From an uncultured Lachnospiraceae bacterium (GTDB lineage: Bacteria; Bacillota; Clostridia; Lachnospirales; Lachnospiraceae), in NCBI GenBank assembly GCA_910579505.1, contig CAJTTZ010000009.1, positions 62,001-126,000 on the forward strand: DNA of 64,000 nucleotides, given 5' to 3'. Each line of letters begins with the position of its first letter. Within the stretch, counting starts at the first letter, position 1. This document shows, in pieces, positions 1 through 8,898 of the stretch. The notes beneath the pieces were generated by a model. It was not told the origin of the DNA and made no database searches. It saw only the letters and a list, made by a program, of their open reading frames with translations. Both the position numbers and the translations under genes were made by a program.

Positions 1-95
1 TGCTTGCGGTGCTGATCTGTACACTGCCCACTGCAGTCGTATTCTTCTGCCTGCAGAACGCGTTCGCGGAAGGTATCACCGGCGCGGTGAAGTGA
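1..95 (+). CDS. Sugar ABC transporter permease, C-terminal end (partial)
   Basis: The window opens inside a reading frame that ends at the TGA at 93-95. Its last residues run through a hydrophobic helix and end LQNAFAEGITGAVK. That tail (a proline-containing last helix, a Q-x-x-F pair, then G-A-V-K) is characteristic of MalG/UgpE-type inner-membrane permeases of carbohydrate ABC importers. About 30 residues are visible. The lacZ gene follows on the same strand, so this is probably the last transporter gene of a beta-galactoside uptake operon. The start and the partner genes lie outside the window. The family is fairly certain; the sugar is inferred only from lacZ. Confidence 0.7.
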   Translation, partial: LAVLICTLPTAVVFFCLQNAFAEGITGAVK

Positions 96-114
96 CGGAA
101 GCAATGAGCCGTGC

Positions 115-175
115 AGATACATGGCAGATATGCCGGAGAAAGCTTGCTTTCGTGAGGCTGAATTGCTATGTATCT
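115..175 (+). other. Intercistronic stem-loop between permease and lacZ
   Basis: Arms AGATACATGGCA (115-126) and TGCTATGTATCT (164-175) pair with one G-U wobble. A smaller perfect hairpin, GAAAGC-TT-GCTTTC, lies between them at 138-151. No T-run follows, so it is not a standard terminator. It could stabilise the upstream mRNA, pause polymerase, or be a copy of a dispersed palindrome. The pairing is seen in the sequence; the function is not known. Confidence 0.5.
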
Positions 176-194
176 ATAGGGTGAAAGCACGAAC

Positions 195-332
195 ATGAGC
201 AAAAAGAAAGCAGCGATTTTGCGAATGGGCACGGCGGAGCAGCAGAATGATTTTCGGACAATAAGGTGTCAAAAACATCTGGGTATTTGGGTGCTTTTGG
301 CACCTTTGTTACAACAAATGGGAGAGGAGTAA
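195..332 (+). CDS. Possible 45-residue leader ORF upstream of lacZ
   Basis: An ATG at 195 opens 45 codons, starting MSKKKAAILRM and ending with a hydrophobic stretch around WVLLAPLLQQ, with a stop at 330-332. The lacZ ribosome site (GGAGAGGAG, 321-329) lies in its last codons and the lacZ ATG is only 9 bases further on, so translation of the two could be coupled. An inverted repeat (265-274 with 295-304, GGTGTCAAAA against TTTTGGCACC) lies inside the frame. The ribosome site for this ORF is weak (AGGGTGA, spaced about 11). I do not recognise the product. It may be non-coding leader RNA. Confidence 0.3.
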   Translation: MSKKKAAILRMGTAEQQNDFRTIRCQKHLGIWVLLAPLLQQMGEE

Positions 333-341
333 AATAATAAT

Positions 342-3300
342 ATGACGCAATCTGACTATGATAAAATAAAAGATCCTCAGTTTTTTAAGGACAATGTGCT
401 TCCGGCGCATGCGGCATTAAACCTGTATGCCAATGAAAAGGAAGCCGTGCGGGGAGAAAACAGCCTGAAACAGTCGCTGGACGGCATATGGAAATTCTCT
501 TATGCGGAAAACATAGATTCCGCCGTGAAGGGGTTTGAACAGGAAAGCTATGACTGCAGGCCTTGGGCGGATATCCGTGTGCCGGCGCATATCCAGATGG
601 AGGGGTACGACATTCCTCAGTATGTCAATACGCAGTACCCGTGGGACGGCAGGGAAGAACTTGTGCCGGGGGAGATTCCGGAACGGTTCAATCCCGTGGC
701 GAGCTATGTGAAGTATTTTGAAGTCCCGGCACATATGTGCGGACAGGAAATACGCATTGTGTTTGAAGGCGTGGAGAGCGGGATGGCCCTCTGGTGCAAC
801 GGCGCCTATGTGGGCTACAGCGAGGACAGCTTTACCCCTTCCGAATTTGACCTCACACCTTATCTGAAAGACGGGGAAAACAAACTGGCAGTACAGGTTT
901 ATAAATGGACTTCCTCAAGCTGGTGCGAGGATCAGGATTTTTACCGCTTTTCGGGTATCTATAGAAGCGTGTACCTGTATGCGGTTCCCGCCGCGCATGT
1001 GGAAGATCTGACGGTGAAGACCCTGTTTGAGGGGGAAGGCTTTGACCGGGCGAAGCTGTCTGTATGCTGCAAGGTAAAAGGAAACGGCGTTTACAGATTC
1101 TGCCTAAAGGATGGCGGCGAGACGCTGTTTGAAAAAGAGCAGAAAACGGAAGCGGGCGGCGAATTTGCTTTTGAGGAAGCGGTTGAGAAGCCCAGGCTCT
1201 GGAGCGCGGAGAATCCTTGTTTATATCAGCTGGAAATCAGATGCTGCGGTGAAAGCGGCGGGACGGCTGAATATATTTCACAGGCAGTCGGTTTCCGCAA
1301 ATTTGAAATGAAGGATGGCCGGATGCTGTTAAATGGGAAGCGTATTGTATTTAAAGGCACGAACCGTCACGATTTCAGTTCCATATCGGGCAGACATGTC
1401 TCCTATGAAGAGCTGGTAAAGGATGTTGTGACCATGAAGAGCAACAACATCAACGCGATCCGTACCTCCCACTATCCCGATGACGAGCGGCTCTATGAAC
1501 TTTGCGACCGCTATGGGCTGTATCTGATCGCGGAGAGCAATCTGGAATCCCATGGCACATGGGACGCTTACCTGAAGGGGAAAAAGGACATGTCCTTCGT
1601 GGTGCCGGACGATAAGGCAGAGTGGAAGGAGATGATGTACGACCGCATCCGCTCCTGCTATCACCGGGACAAAAACCACCCGGCGGTGCTGATCTGGTCC
1701 GTGGGCAACGAGTCCTTTGGCGGCGAGACGATTTACGAGATGTCGGAGCTTTTCCGCAAGCTGGATGATACGAGGCTGGTACACTACGAGGGCGTATTCA
1801 ATGACAGGCGCTACAACGATTCCTCCGATATGGAGAGCCGCATGTACGCGAAAGTGGCTGACATTGAGGAGTATCTGGCAAACGGCGACGGCAAGCCTTT
1901 TATCTGCTGTGAGTACACGCATGCCATGGGTAATTCCTGCGGCGCGATGCATAAGTACACGGATCTGGCGGACAAAGAAAACTCCGCTTATCAGGGCGGT
2001 TTTATCTGGGATTACATTGACCAGAGCATATACAAAAAAGACCGTTACGGAAAGTGGTTCCAGGCTTACGGGGGCGACTTCGGGGAGCGGCCTACGGACT
2101 ATAATTTCAGCGGCAACGGTATCGCCTATGGCGGGGAGCGGGAAGCTTCGCCCAAGATGCAGGCGGTGAAATATAACTATCAGAATATTTCGGTGACTGT
2201 AGAAAAGGATGGGTTTGAGGTGTGGAATAAAAACCTCTTCGTTTCAACGAATGGTTTCCGCTGCGTGGCAGTGCTTTTGCGGGACGGCGTTATTGTGGAG
2301 CAAAAGGAGCTTACGGGGATCGACGTAGAACCTGAGGGCAGACAGAATTACCCTGCGCCTTTTGCCTTGCCGGAGGAGCCCGGCGAGTATGCCGTGACGG
2401 TTTCTTTCCTCTTAAAAGAAGATACGCTGTGGGCGAAGGCGGGGCACGAAGTGGCTTTCGGGCAGGCGGTGGTCGGAAAAGTGGACGCGCCTGCGGAGGA
2501 TCAGAAGAAACCGCTTACCATTATACGGGGCAATGACAATGTGGGTGTCCGGGGAGAGCATTTTGACGTACTGTTCTCAGAGCCTGCGGGTGCAATTTCT
2601 TCTTTCGGCATGGTTTCCTACCGTTATGCGGGCAAGGAGCTGATTGAAGAGATTCCACGGCCGAATTTCTGGCGCGCGCCTACGGACAACGATACGGGCA
2701 ATCATATGATGGCAAGGCAGGGTCAGTGGAAACTGGCAAGCCTTTACGCATCGTGCAGAAAGCCCGGAGGAAGACTGAACAAAGACGGGGAAGATTTTGA
2801 AAATCCGCAAGTCAGCGAGGAAGCGGATCATGTCAGCGTGTCTTACCTGTACGATCTCAATACGACGCCGGCGTCGACCTGTCGGCTGACGTACCGGGTG
2901 TACGGGGACGGTAGCGTGCAGACAACGCTTTCCTATGACCCGGTGGAGGGACTGACTGACATGCCGGAGTTTGGCGTGCTGTTTAAACTGAACGCGGATT
3001 ACGACCGGCTGGAGTGGTATGGTAACGGCCCGGAAGAGACTTACACAGACAGGGATCAGGGTGCGAAGCTGGGCGTCTATCGCAATCAGGTGTCCGACAA
3101 TATGGCGGCGTATCTCGTGCCCCAGGAGTGCGGCAATAAGACAAAGGTGCGCTGGGCGAAGGTGACAGACATGCGTGGGCGCGGTATGCTCTTTAGGGGG
3201 GATAACCTGAGTTTTTCGGCGCTGCCATACACGCCTCATGAGATAGAAAATGCAAGGCATCCTTACGAACTGCCTCCTGTGCACTACACGGTGGTGCGCG

Positions 3301-3419
3301 TGGCGAAAGAGCAGATGGGCGTCGGCGGCGACGACAGTTGGGGCGCGCCGGTTCACCCGGAGTATCATCTGGACGTGAGCGGGAAAGTGGAGTTTAGCTT
3401 TACGTTCTGTGGGATTTGA
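342..3419 (+). CDS. lacZ: Beta-galactosidase, glycoside hydrolase family 2 (LacZ type)
   Basis: The 1025-residue protein has the size and layout of E. coli LacZ: an N-terminal sugar-binding jelly roll, Ig-like domains flanking a TIM barrel, and a C-terminal Bgal small-chain domain (YGNGPEETYTDR region). The barrel carries the acid/base glutamate in WSVGNES (Glu457) and the nucleophile in CCEYTHAMGNS (Glu524), with an ESNLESHG substrate-site motif around residue 397. It hydrolyses lactose or other terminal beta-galactosides to galactose and a sugar or aglycone. There is no signal peptide, so the enzyme is cytoplasmic and acts on sugar already imported, probably by the ABC system whose last permease ends just upstream. 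The ribosome site is GGAGAGGAG at 321-329. A strong hairpin terminator follows. Confidence 0.96.
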   Translation: MTQSDYDKIKDPQFFKDNVLPAHAALNLYANEKEAVRGENSLKQSLDGIWKFSYAENIDSAVKGFEQESYDCRPWADIRVPAHIQMEGYDIPQYVNTQYPWDGREELVPGEIPERFNPVASYVKYFEVPAHMCGQEIRIVFEGVESGMALWCNGAYVGYSEDSFTPSEFDLTPYLKDGENKLAVQVYKWTSSSWCEDQDFYRFSGIYRSVYLYAVPAAHVEDLTVKTLFEGEGFDRAKLSVCCKVKGNGVYRFCLKDGGETLFEKEQKTEAGGEFAFEEAVEKPRLWSAENPCLYQLEIRCCGESGGTAEYISQAVGFRKFEMKDGRMLLNGKRIVFKGTNRHDFSSISGRHVSYEELVKDVVTMKSNNINAIRTSHYPDDERLYELCDRYGLYLIAESNLESHGTWDAYLKGKKDMSFVVPDDKAEWKEMMYDRIRSCYHRDKNHPAVLIWSVGNESFGGETIYEMSELFRKLDDTRLVHYEGVFNDRRYNDSSDMESRMYAKVADIEEYLANGDGKPFICCEYTHAMGNSCGAMHKYTDLADKENSAYQGGFIWDYIDQSIYKKDRYGKWFQAYGGDFGERPTDYNFSGNGIAYGGEREASPKMQAVKYNYQNISVTVEKDGFEVWNKNLFVSTNGFRCVAVLLRDGVIVEQKELTGIDVEPEGRQNYPAPFALPEEPGEYAVTVSFLLKEDTLWAKAGHEVAFGQAVVGKVDAPAEDQKKPLTIIRGNDNVGVRGEHFDVLFSEPAGAISSFGMVSYRYAGKELIEEIPRPNFWRAPTDNDTGNHMMARQGQWKLASLYASCRKPGGRLNKDGEDFENPQVSEEADHVSVSYLYDLNTTPASTCRLTYRVYGDGSVQTTLSYDPVEGLTDMPEFGVLFKLNADYDRLEWYGNGPEETYTDRDQGAKLGVYRNQVSDNMAAYLVPQECGNKTKVRWAKVTDMRGRGMLFRGDNLSFSALPYTPHEIENARHPYELPPVHYTVVRVAKEQMGVGGDDSWGAPVHPEYHLDVSGKVEFSFTFCGI

Positions 3420-3432
3420 TAAGTAAAATGAC

Positions 3433-3475
3433 AACCGGGAGAAGGCACTGAGCGGCCTTCTCCCGGTTTTGTTTT
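3433..3475. terminator. Intrinsic terminator between lacZ and the CotH gene
   Basis: A 14-bp perfect stem (3433-3446 with 3455-3468, AACCGGGAGAAGGC and its complement) has an 8-base loop and is followed by a T-rich tract on the + strand. The genes on both sides converge, and the A residues on the left arm give a short U-run on the other strand as well, so it may serve both. Confidence 0.85.
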
Positions 3476-3488
3476 GAAAATGTGGTCT

Positions 3489-5348
3489 TTATTCCGTTTC
3501 GGGAAGCGGGTCTAAAAGCAGTGTCATATCTTCATATACGGGAAGATATTCGGATACCGGCGTGCGGTCCCACTCGTAGATCCACCCGGCATATTTTTCG
3601 GTGTCGTATTCCGGCAGATCGTCTGTATGGAGAAGGGTGCCCTCCATGACTGAAAATTCTATATCGCCGCTTTCTGCTTTACACGTGATTTCGTGCAGCG
3701 TGTCGGCTGTGTCCTCATATACCAATTCTTCCATGCTGAATTTTCGGTTCAGGAAGTTCATCCGTTTTGCCAGATAGAATTTCATGTAGCGGATGTTATT
3801 GTCGAAAGAGGTGTAATGGCCGGCATGGCTCTCGGCGTAATTCCAGCGGAAACTGTCGAGGGCAACGGCTTGTTTTACATGTGCGGCGGCAGCATCAATT
3901 CGATGATACAGAAGATCTTCAAGCTGTGGCTGCATATCTTTGTATGCCTGCTTAACAACGTCCATATATGCGGGTATACTCTGAAAATCCGCCTCCCAGT
4001 TGAGAACGGCGATGGTAGAGCGGTAATCACCCATGGAAAGGACGGTGGTCTCATCGTAATTTAACCAGACATTGCCCAGTTCCTCATAATCTATGGTGTT
4101 TGATTCCCCCAGCACGGCATCGTAATCCCAGACGGGACCTGCGTAAATTTTATCGTTATTCCGCTCTTTATAATAAAAGCAGCTGGTGATAAAGGCATCC
4201 GAATTTAACGCAATTTCCTCGATCAGGTACCGTCTGGCGAAAGAGTCGGCGTCAATATGCTGCAGCAGACGCTCGTCCTGCTCGCGCATCAGGTCTTCAA
4301 TGTTTTGAAAACAAGATCTGATATAGGAAACCTCCTCAAGGGAAGCGTTGTTCGGAGATTTAATGACAAAACATTTGTCGCCGTCAGTTATGAAGCCGCA
4401 GGGAGAGTCGGCAATCGTAGTGTCCTTTTCCAGAAGGTAGCCGCCGGTAATATTAGAGGGAGACTGGTCAGTAAGAAAGCCTCTTTGATTTTCTTCCACA
4501 AAGGGCTCGCATGACTGATATACTTTCTCGTTTTCCTTTTCAAGGTTGGCGATGTCTACGACCTGACTGCGGACTTCTATTTTTTCACAGACGAGATAAT
4601 TGCCGCGGTATTCTCCGTTAATGTATAGATCAGCCCATTCTGAATCCACAGAATAGTGTAGTCCCGCAGCCTTCGAAAAATCATAAAGAAGTTTATTCGA
4701 AAGCTTGGTCGCCTCATAAGCATTGGCGAGAAGAATCCAGTTTTTTCCGGGATCCAGGCCACAAAGCCCGGCTTTTTCTGACAATTTCAAATAGTAAGGC
4801 TTTTTGTCCAGCTCCCAGGTAGAGTTACCACGGCCTTTTACCAGCCCGGATGCGGCGTGGCAGTTAGTGTTGCCGTCGGGGGAAAACACCGTGATCTCCG
4901 TCTCAATGAAACCGTCCTTAGTAATGGCGTCCAGCGTGTTTCCTTTTAGGTCCATAAAGATGGTATAAACATTGGAGGAGTGTTTGAAACATATTTTCTT
5001 GGAGATTTCCGCTGCCCCACCGTTGGGGCGAAGAAGAACAGTCCGGGTAATATCATACCGCAGTGTGTTGTCGTAGGTGTCGGCCCACTTTAAACCTCTT
5101 CCCAGGGAAAGCCTGTCCAGTGAAACGTAGGAGGGGAGAAAAAAGTAAAGGGTATCTTCCTTTTCCCAGCCTGTGATGATTTCTCCTTTTGGAAGGCGCA
5201 GATTCGGCAGATCGCTGTTCTCTGGAAGCAGAAGCGTTGCAGAGGCGTTGTTTTGATATTGGGGATATATGCATAACAAGAGCAGCAGGGTGAGAAAGGC
5301 AAGACATCCGAGCTGCCACCGGCGTTTGGTTCTTGTATCCAAAGTCAA
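3489..5348 (-). CDS. CotH kinase family protein, membrane anchored
   Basis: The 619-residue protein has one N-terminal membrane helix (about residues 12-28) and then an extracellular domain. Motifs of the CotH kinase-like fold are present: KGRGNSTW near residue 172, KKPYYLKL just after it, GNYLVCEKIEV near 250, and GPVWDYD near 404, which fits the catalytic aspartate region. Characterised CotH proteins phosphorylate spore-coat or other secreted proteins; many clostridial relatives are surface proteins of unknown substrate. Both candidate starts are TTG. The first (used here) lies only 3 bases from AAGGAG, while a second TTG two codons later has better spacing, so the protein may be 617 residues. 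It is a single-gene unit facing lacZ. Confidence 0.82.
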   Translation of the reverse strand: MTLDTRTKRRWQLGCLAFLTLLLLLCIYPQYQNNASATLLLPENSDLPNLRLPKGEIITGWEKEDTLYFFLPSYVSLDRLSLGRGLKWADTYDNTLRYDITRTVLLRPNGGAAEISKKICFKHSSNVYTIFMDLKGNTLDAITKDGFIETEITVFSPDGNTNCHAASGLVKGRGNSTWELDKKPYYLKLSEKAGLCGLDPGKNWILLANAYEATKLSNKLLYDFSKAAGLHYSVDSEWADLYINGEYRGNYLVCEKIEVRSQVVDIANLEKENEKVYQSCEPFVEENQRGFLTDQSPSNITGGYLLEKDTTIADSPCGFITDGDKCFVIKSPNNASLEEVSYIRSCFQNIEDLMREQDERLLQHIDADSFARRYLIEEIALNSDAFITSCFYYKERNNDKIYAGPVWDYDAVLGESNTIDYEELGNVWLNYDETTVLSMGDYRSTIAVLNWEADFQSIPAYMDVVKQAYKDMQPQLEDLLYHRIDAAAAHVKQAVALDSFRWNYAESHAGHYTSFDNNIRYMKFYLAKRMNFLNRKFSMEELVYEDTADTLHEITCKAESGDIEFSVMEGTLLHTDDLPEYDTEKYAGWIYEWDRTPVSEYLPVYEDMTLLLDPLPETE

Positions 5349-5442
5349 ATTCTCCTTAAGTCGATTTTATTCAGTCTATCACGTTTTGTTTTGATTGACT
5401 ATCCCGTTTTTCCATTTCCCGGCTCATTCCCTTAATTGATTT

Positions 5443-5471
5443 TTGCTATGACGTCTGTTTGATGTTATAAT
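5443..5471 (+). promoter_or_regulatory. pyk promoter with extended -10
   Basis: TTGCTA at 5443-5448 and TATAAT at 5466-5471 are 17 bases apart, and TG precedes the -10 with one base between (extended -10). This leaves a leader of about 75 bases before the pyk ATG. It is the only good sigma-A-type promoter in this divergent gap. Confidence 0.7.
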
Positions 5472-5554
5472 ATGGGCATGCTTTGAGAGTAAAAAACGGT
5501 TACGGGATTAGAATAGGTAATAATATAAATATAGATAAAGGAACGGAGGTAATT

Positions 5555-6970
5555 ATGCGAAAAACAAAGATTGTATGTACCCTTGGGCCGTCCACGGACA
5601 ACGAGGAAGTGCTGCGGCAGATGATGCTGGCGGGGATGAATGTTGCCAGGTGCAATTTTTCCCACGGTGTTCACGAAGACCATAAGAGAAGGATGGATGT
5701 GGTAAAGAAACTTCGGAAGGAAGTGGGTATGCCGGTGGCAATCCTGCTCGATACAAAGGGGCCGGAGGTCCGTGTAAAGAATTTTAAGGAGGGAAAGGTT
5801 GTTCTGGAGGAGGGGCAGCTCTTTACTCTGACCGCTGACGAGGTAGAAGGTACAAAGGATAAAGTGAGTGTAACCTATAACCGTCTCTATGAGGATTTGG
5901 AGGTGGGTATGCGCGTACTGATTGACGACGGCCTGATTGAGATGAAGGTGGAAAAAGTAGATAAGAGCGACATCGTCTGCCGCGTAATTAATGGAGGTGT
6001 GGTATCCAACCACAAGGGCGTCAACGTGCCGGATGTGGATCTGTCCATGCCTTATATCAGCGATAAGGACAGGGAAGATATTCTCTTTGGCATAGAGCAG
6101 GACGTGGATTTTATCGCCGCCTCCTTCGTGCAGAAAAAGGAAGACATCATGCAGCTTCGAAAGCTTCTTGAGAAAAACGGCGGCGAGGATATCAAGATCA
6201 TATCCAAGATTGAAAACGCGCAGGGCGTGGCAAACATTGATGACATTGTGGCAGTATCCGATGGTATTATGGTGGCCAGAGGGGATATGGGCGTTGAGAT
6301 TCCCTACGAGGATGTGCCGGTGATTCAGAAGGAGATCATCAAGAAGGTGTACCGTGCGGGCAAACAGGTCATCACCGCTACCCAGATGCTGGAATCCATG
6401 ATAAAGAATCCGAGACCTACCCGGGCGGAGACTACGGACGTGGCCAATGCGGTTTATGATGGCACAAGTGCAATCATGCTCTCGGGAGAGACGGCAGCAG
6501 GCTCCTATCCTGTGGAAGCGGTGAAAACCATGGTTAAAATTGCGGAGCGCACTGAGCGGGATGTGGATTACAGAAAGCGCTTTTTCCTTCTGGAGCGGGA
6601 GGCAAATCCCGATGTGACAGACGCGATCTGCCATGCGACCTGCACAACGGCCCTCGATCTGAATGCAACAGCCATTGTGACGGTAACAAAGTCTGGCAGA
6701 TCCGCCAGAATGATATCGCGCTACCGTCCAAAGAGTGATATCATAAGCTGCGCCACCACAGAAAAGGTGTGCAGGCAGCTCTCCCTGACATGGGGCGTAA
6801 CGCCCCTGCTGATTAAGGAGGAAAAGGATGCCTATGTGCTTTTTGACAAAGCGATTGCCGCGGCGGAGAAGAAGGGGCTTTTAAAGAAGGATGACCTGAC
6901 AGTTATCACTTCCGGGGTGCCGATTGGAATTTCAGGCACCACAAATATGATTAAGGTGCAGATTGTATAA
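5555..6970 (+). CDS. pyk: Pyruvate kinase
   Basis: The enzyme converts phosphoenolpyruvate and ADP to pyruvate and ATP, the last step of glycolysis. The 471-residue protein begins MRKTKIVCTLGPS, the standard pyruvate kinase start, and contains LLDTKGPEVR, the signature IISKIENAQG with the catalytic lysine near residue 219, ARGDMGVE and ITATQMLESM. The frame is open upstream to a TTG at 5483, but GGAGGT at 5545-5550 is ideally placed for the ATG at 5555. It has the usual length of enzymes without the extra C-terminal PEP-utiliser-like domain found in Bacillus homologues. It stands alone, converging on the metallophosphoesterase gene 16 bases downstream. Confidence 0.97.
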   Translation: MRKTKIVCTLGPSTDNEEVLRQMMLAGMNVARCNFSHGVHEDHKRRMDVVKKLRKEVGMPVAILLDTKGPEVRVKNFKEGKVVLEEGQLFTLTADEVEGTKDKVSVTYNRLYEDLEVGMRVLIDDGLIEMKVEKVDKSDIVCRVINGGVVSNHKGVNVPDVDLSMPYISDKDREDILFGIEQDVDFIAASFVQKKEDIMQLRKLLEKNGGEDIKIISKIENAQGVANIDDIVAVSDGIMVARGDMGVEIPYEDVPVIQKEIIKKVYRAGKQVITATQMLESMIKNPRPTRAETTDVANAVYDGTSAIMLSGETAAGSYPVEAVKTMVKIAERTERDVDYRKRFFLLEREANPDVTDAICHATCTTALDLNATAIVTVTKSGRSARMISRYRPKSDIISCATTEKVCRQLSLTWGVTPLLIKEEKDAYVLFDKAIAAAEKKGLLKKDDLTVITSGVPIGISGTTNMIKVQIV

Positions 6971-6986
6971 GTTGTGAAAAGAAACG

Positions 6987-7877
6987 TTATAACAGGGGCA
7001 CGGGCCCGGATATTATTTCCCGTGCCACATAGAGGGTGCTGTCGGGGCGGGCGTTCATACTCCATTTTACAAGAGTCATAAAACCGCGCTCTATTTCAAT
7101 ACATGTGATACAGCGGGGGTGGACGCAGCTTCCTGTGTTGTAGTAGCGGGCGGGCCCTGTGGGCAGAATGGGACGGTGTGTGTGCCCGGTAATCAGAATG
7201 CGGTGGTTTTCCTGCGCCCATTGATTTAAACGCATTTCACAGCCATTTTTGATATAATAGTTTTTGGCGGCGCTGGTCGGATCCAGTATGCCCAGATTTT
7301 CGAGCGGCCGCCAGATATAGCGGACAAGGAACCGGGAAAGAGGCCAGAACGTAGAGTTTAGCAGGCTGGCCTGATGTCCGTGCGTCAGATAGAGTGACAC
7401 ATGGGACCTGCTGCCCGGCAGCAGGTCTGTTGTCAGAATGATTCCCTCATAAAAGGAGAGGGAGGGAAAGAGGGGCTGCATCTGCTGGGACTGCGTACAG
7501 AAATAAGTATCGCAGCTTTTGGCGGGGTAGCCCTTTTTCCGCTTTACGATGTCATGGTTGCCATAGAGAAGATAAAGCCGGTTTTCCTGGTAGAACTGTT
7601 TGAAGAGCCAGAAGACATTGTTGTGCACATCAATAATATTTTTCATGCCTCTGTTTTCCCACAGCTCATCCCCGTCCCCAAGTTCAATATAGGTAAATCC
7701 CTGTCTGTAGTAATGTTCCAGCGCAGCAAAATACAGGTGCTGGTTTTTTAAAAAGTTGTCGGAAGAGTTTCCAATACCTCTGTGGCAGTCGCTCATCAGG
7801 ATATAGCGGGAGCGGTTCGTAAGAGGCAGGACGGGAGCGCTTTGAAAAGCGTGGTCAAGCCGCGAGGAGACACTCAT
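6987..7877 (-). CDS. Metallophosphoesterase (calcineurin-like)
   Basis: The 296-residue protein has the full set of calcineurin-type metal ligands in order: MSDCHRG (Asp30, His32), GDGDELW, YGNHD, THGHQ and ITGHTHRP. These bind two metal ions and hydrolyse phosphate mono- or diesters. It has no signal peptide or clear membrane span. It lies 2 bases downstream of the DUF4474 gene, with an AGGAGGG ribosome site inside the end of that gene, so the two are co-transcribed. Relatives include UDP-2,3-diacylglucosamine hydrolase-like enzymes and uncharacterised Ser/Thr phosphatases; the substrate cannot be told from the sequence. Confidence 0.88.
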   Translation of the reverse strand: MSVSSRLDHAFQSAPVLPLTNRSRYILMSDCHRGIGNSSDNFLKNQHLYFAALEHYYRQGFTYIELGDGDELWENRGMKNIIDVHNNVFWLFKQFYQENRLYLLYGNHDIVKRKKGYPAKSCDTYFCTQSQQMQPLFPSLSFYEGIILTTDLLPGSRSHVSLYLTHGHQASLLNSTFWPLSRFLVRYIWRPLENLGILDPTSAAKNYYIKNGCEMRLNQWAQENHRILITGHTHRPILPTGPARYYNTGSCVHPRCITCIEIERGFMTLVKWSMNARPDSTLYVAREIISGPVPLL

Positions 7878-7879
7878 GG

Positions 7880-8785
7880 TCAGGCCCTCCTGCTATAGCG
7901 CCTGTGACAGCGCTTATGAAATCTGTGCAGTCGAAGAAGCTTCCGAAAGGCTGCGGGGAGATAAAAATACAAGTATAAAATGCGGTCCTCGGTGCATTGG
8001 AAGGGTCTGGTAACCCACAGATACAGCCTGCAGAAAATCTTGTTTTTCCACTGGGAGAAACTTCTAAAGAAACGTGTTATGCAGTTATATTTTGTGGGAT
8101 CTTTGTGGAAGACAAAGCAGACGGTAAGCCCCCTGACGGCCAGGCACTCTTCCGGGTAACCGGCTCTCTTTAGGCCGTCCACAAAAGCATAGAGCATTTC
8201 CCTGTTGGGGAAGCTGATGCAGGACTCCATAGTAAGGCAGGAAGGTCTGGAGAAGCATCCTACGAGGAAGGCGGTAAGCCACCAGTGGCGCCCGGAATTA
8301 CAGATACACTCTTTTCCGTGCTTACAAAGCTGGAAGGAGCAGTCGAGCATTTCGCTTTCCTCTGCACAGGAGAACCAGGCTTTTTTATAGTCGCTTTCGG
8401 GAATAATGTGATCGGCGTGGTAGATGCCGATTTCGGCCCCGGTATTGATGCCATACTGTCCTTTCCACAACTCAATCAGCCAGGTTCTGCCGCGGTAATC
8501 GAAATAGATCGGCAGGGAGTCAAAGACCATCTGGAAGCGCGGCGCCATATAGTCGTAGAGCCAAGTGTATCCGGCCAGTTTCTGGGGCGCGTCCACTGTG
8601 GAGGAGAAGAATCCGCAGTCGCAGTGAAAATCGTAACCGAAGGGGTATACCAGCTCATTTAAAAGGGAACATTTTGCACAGCAGTCCATGGAATTGATTT
8701 TACAGATAATCTTTTTCCGCCGGTACTGAAAGAAGATACAGCCCAGAAGGGCGGCCAGAAGTAAAATAAGGAGTAAAAAATACAT
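7880..8785 (-). CDS. DUF4474-type membrane-anchored protein
   Basis: The 301-residue protein has a hydrophobic N-terminal helix (about 1-18) followed by a basic stop. A central block then reads YPFGYDFHCDCGFF ... LPIYFDYRGRTWLIELWKGQYG ... GAEIGIY, which I associate with DUF4474, a family seen mostly in Clostridia. It is cysteine-rich (NSMDCCAKC, HCDC, HGKECIC), which could mean metal binding or disulfides. The C-terminus is very basic (HRFHKRCHRRYSRR). Function is unknown. It is the first gene of a two-gene unit with the phosphoesterase. Confidence 0.65.
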   Translation of the reverse strand: MYFLLLILLLAALLGCIFFQYRRKKIICKINSMDCCAKCSLLNELVYPFGYDFHCDCGFFSSTVDAPQKLAGYTWLYDYMAPRFQMVFDSLPIYFDYRGRTWLIELWKGQYGINTGAEIGIYHADHIIPESDYKKAWFSCAEESEMLDCSFQLCKHGKECICNSGRHWWLTAFLVGCFSRPSCLTMESCISFPNREMLYAFVDGLKRAGYPEECLAVRGLTVCFVFHKDPTKYNCITRFFRSFSQWKNKIFCRLYLWVTRPFQCTEDRILYLYFYLPAAFRKLLRLHRFHKRCHRRYSRRA

Positions 8786-8898
8786 ACATTTAATATCCTA
8801 TGTCGTTTTACTCTATTTTATGTCGAAAGAAGGGAAACGGTTCGGCAGGGACAGGCTGTTTACGCCGTCAGGAAGTTTTGCAATCCGTGTCTCGATTT

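Noticed and set aside
1329..1952. Long antisense frames inside lacZ, and similar ones inside trhP, hydF and rnj
   Set aside because: Each lies fully within a gene with clear catalytic motifs, has shadow-type composition and lacks a start signal.
6997..7026. Hairpin GGCACGGG/CCCGTGCC as a pyk terminator
   Set aside because: It lies within the 3' coding end of the opposite-strand phosphoesterase gene and no T-run follows on either strand.
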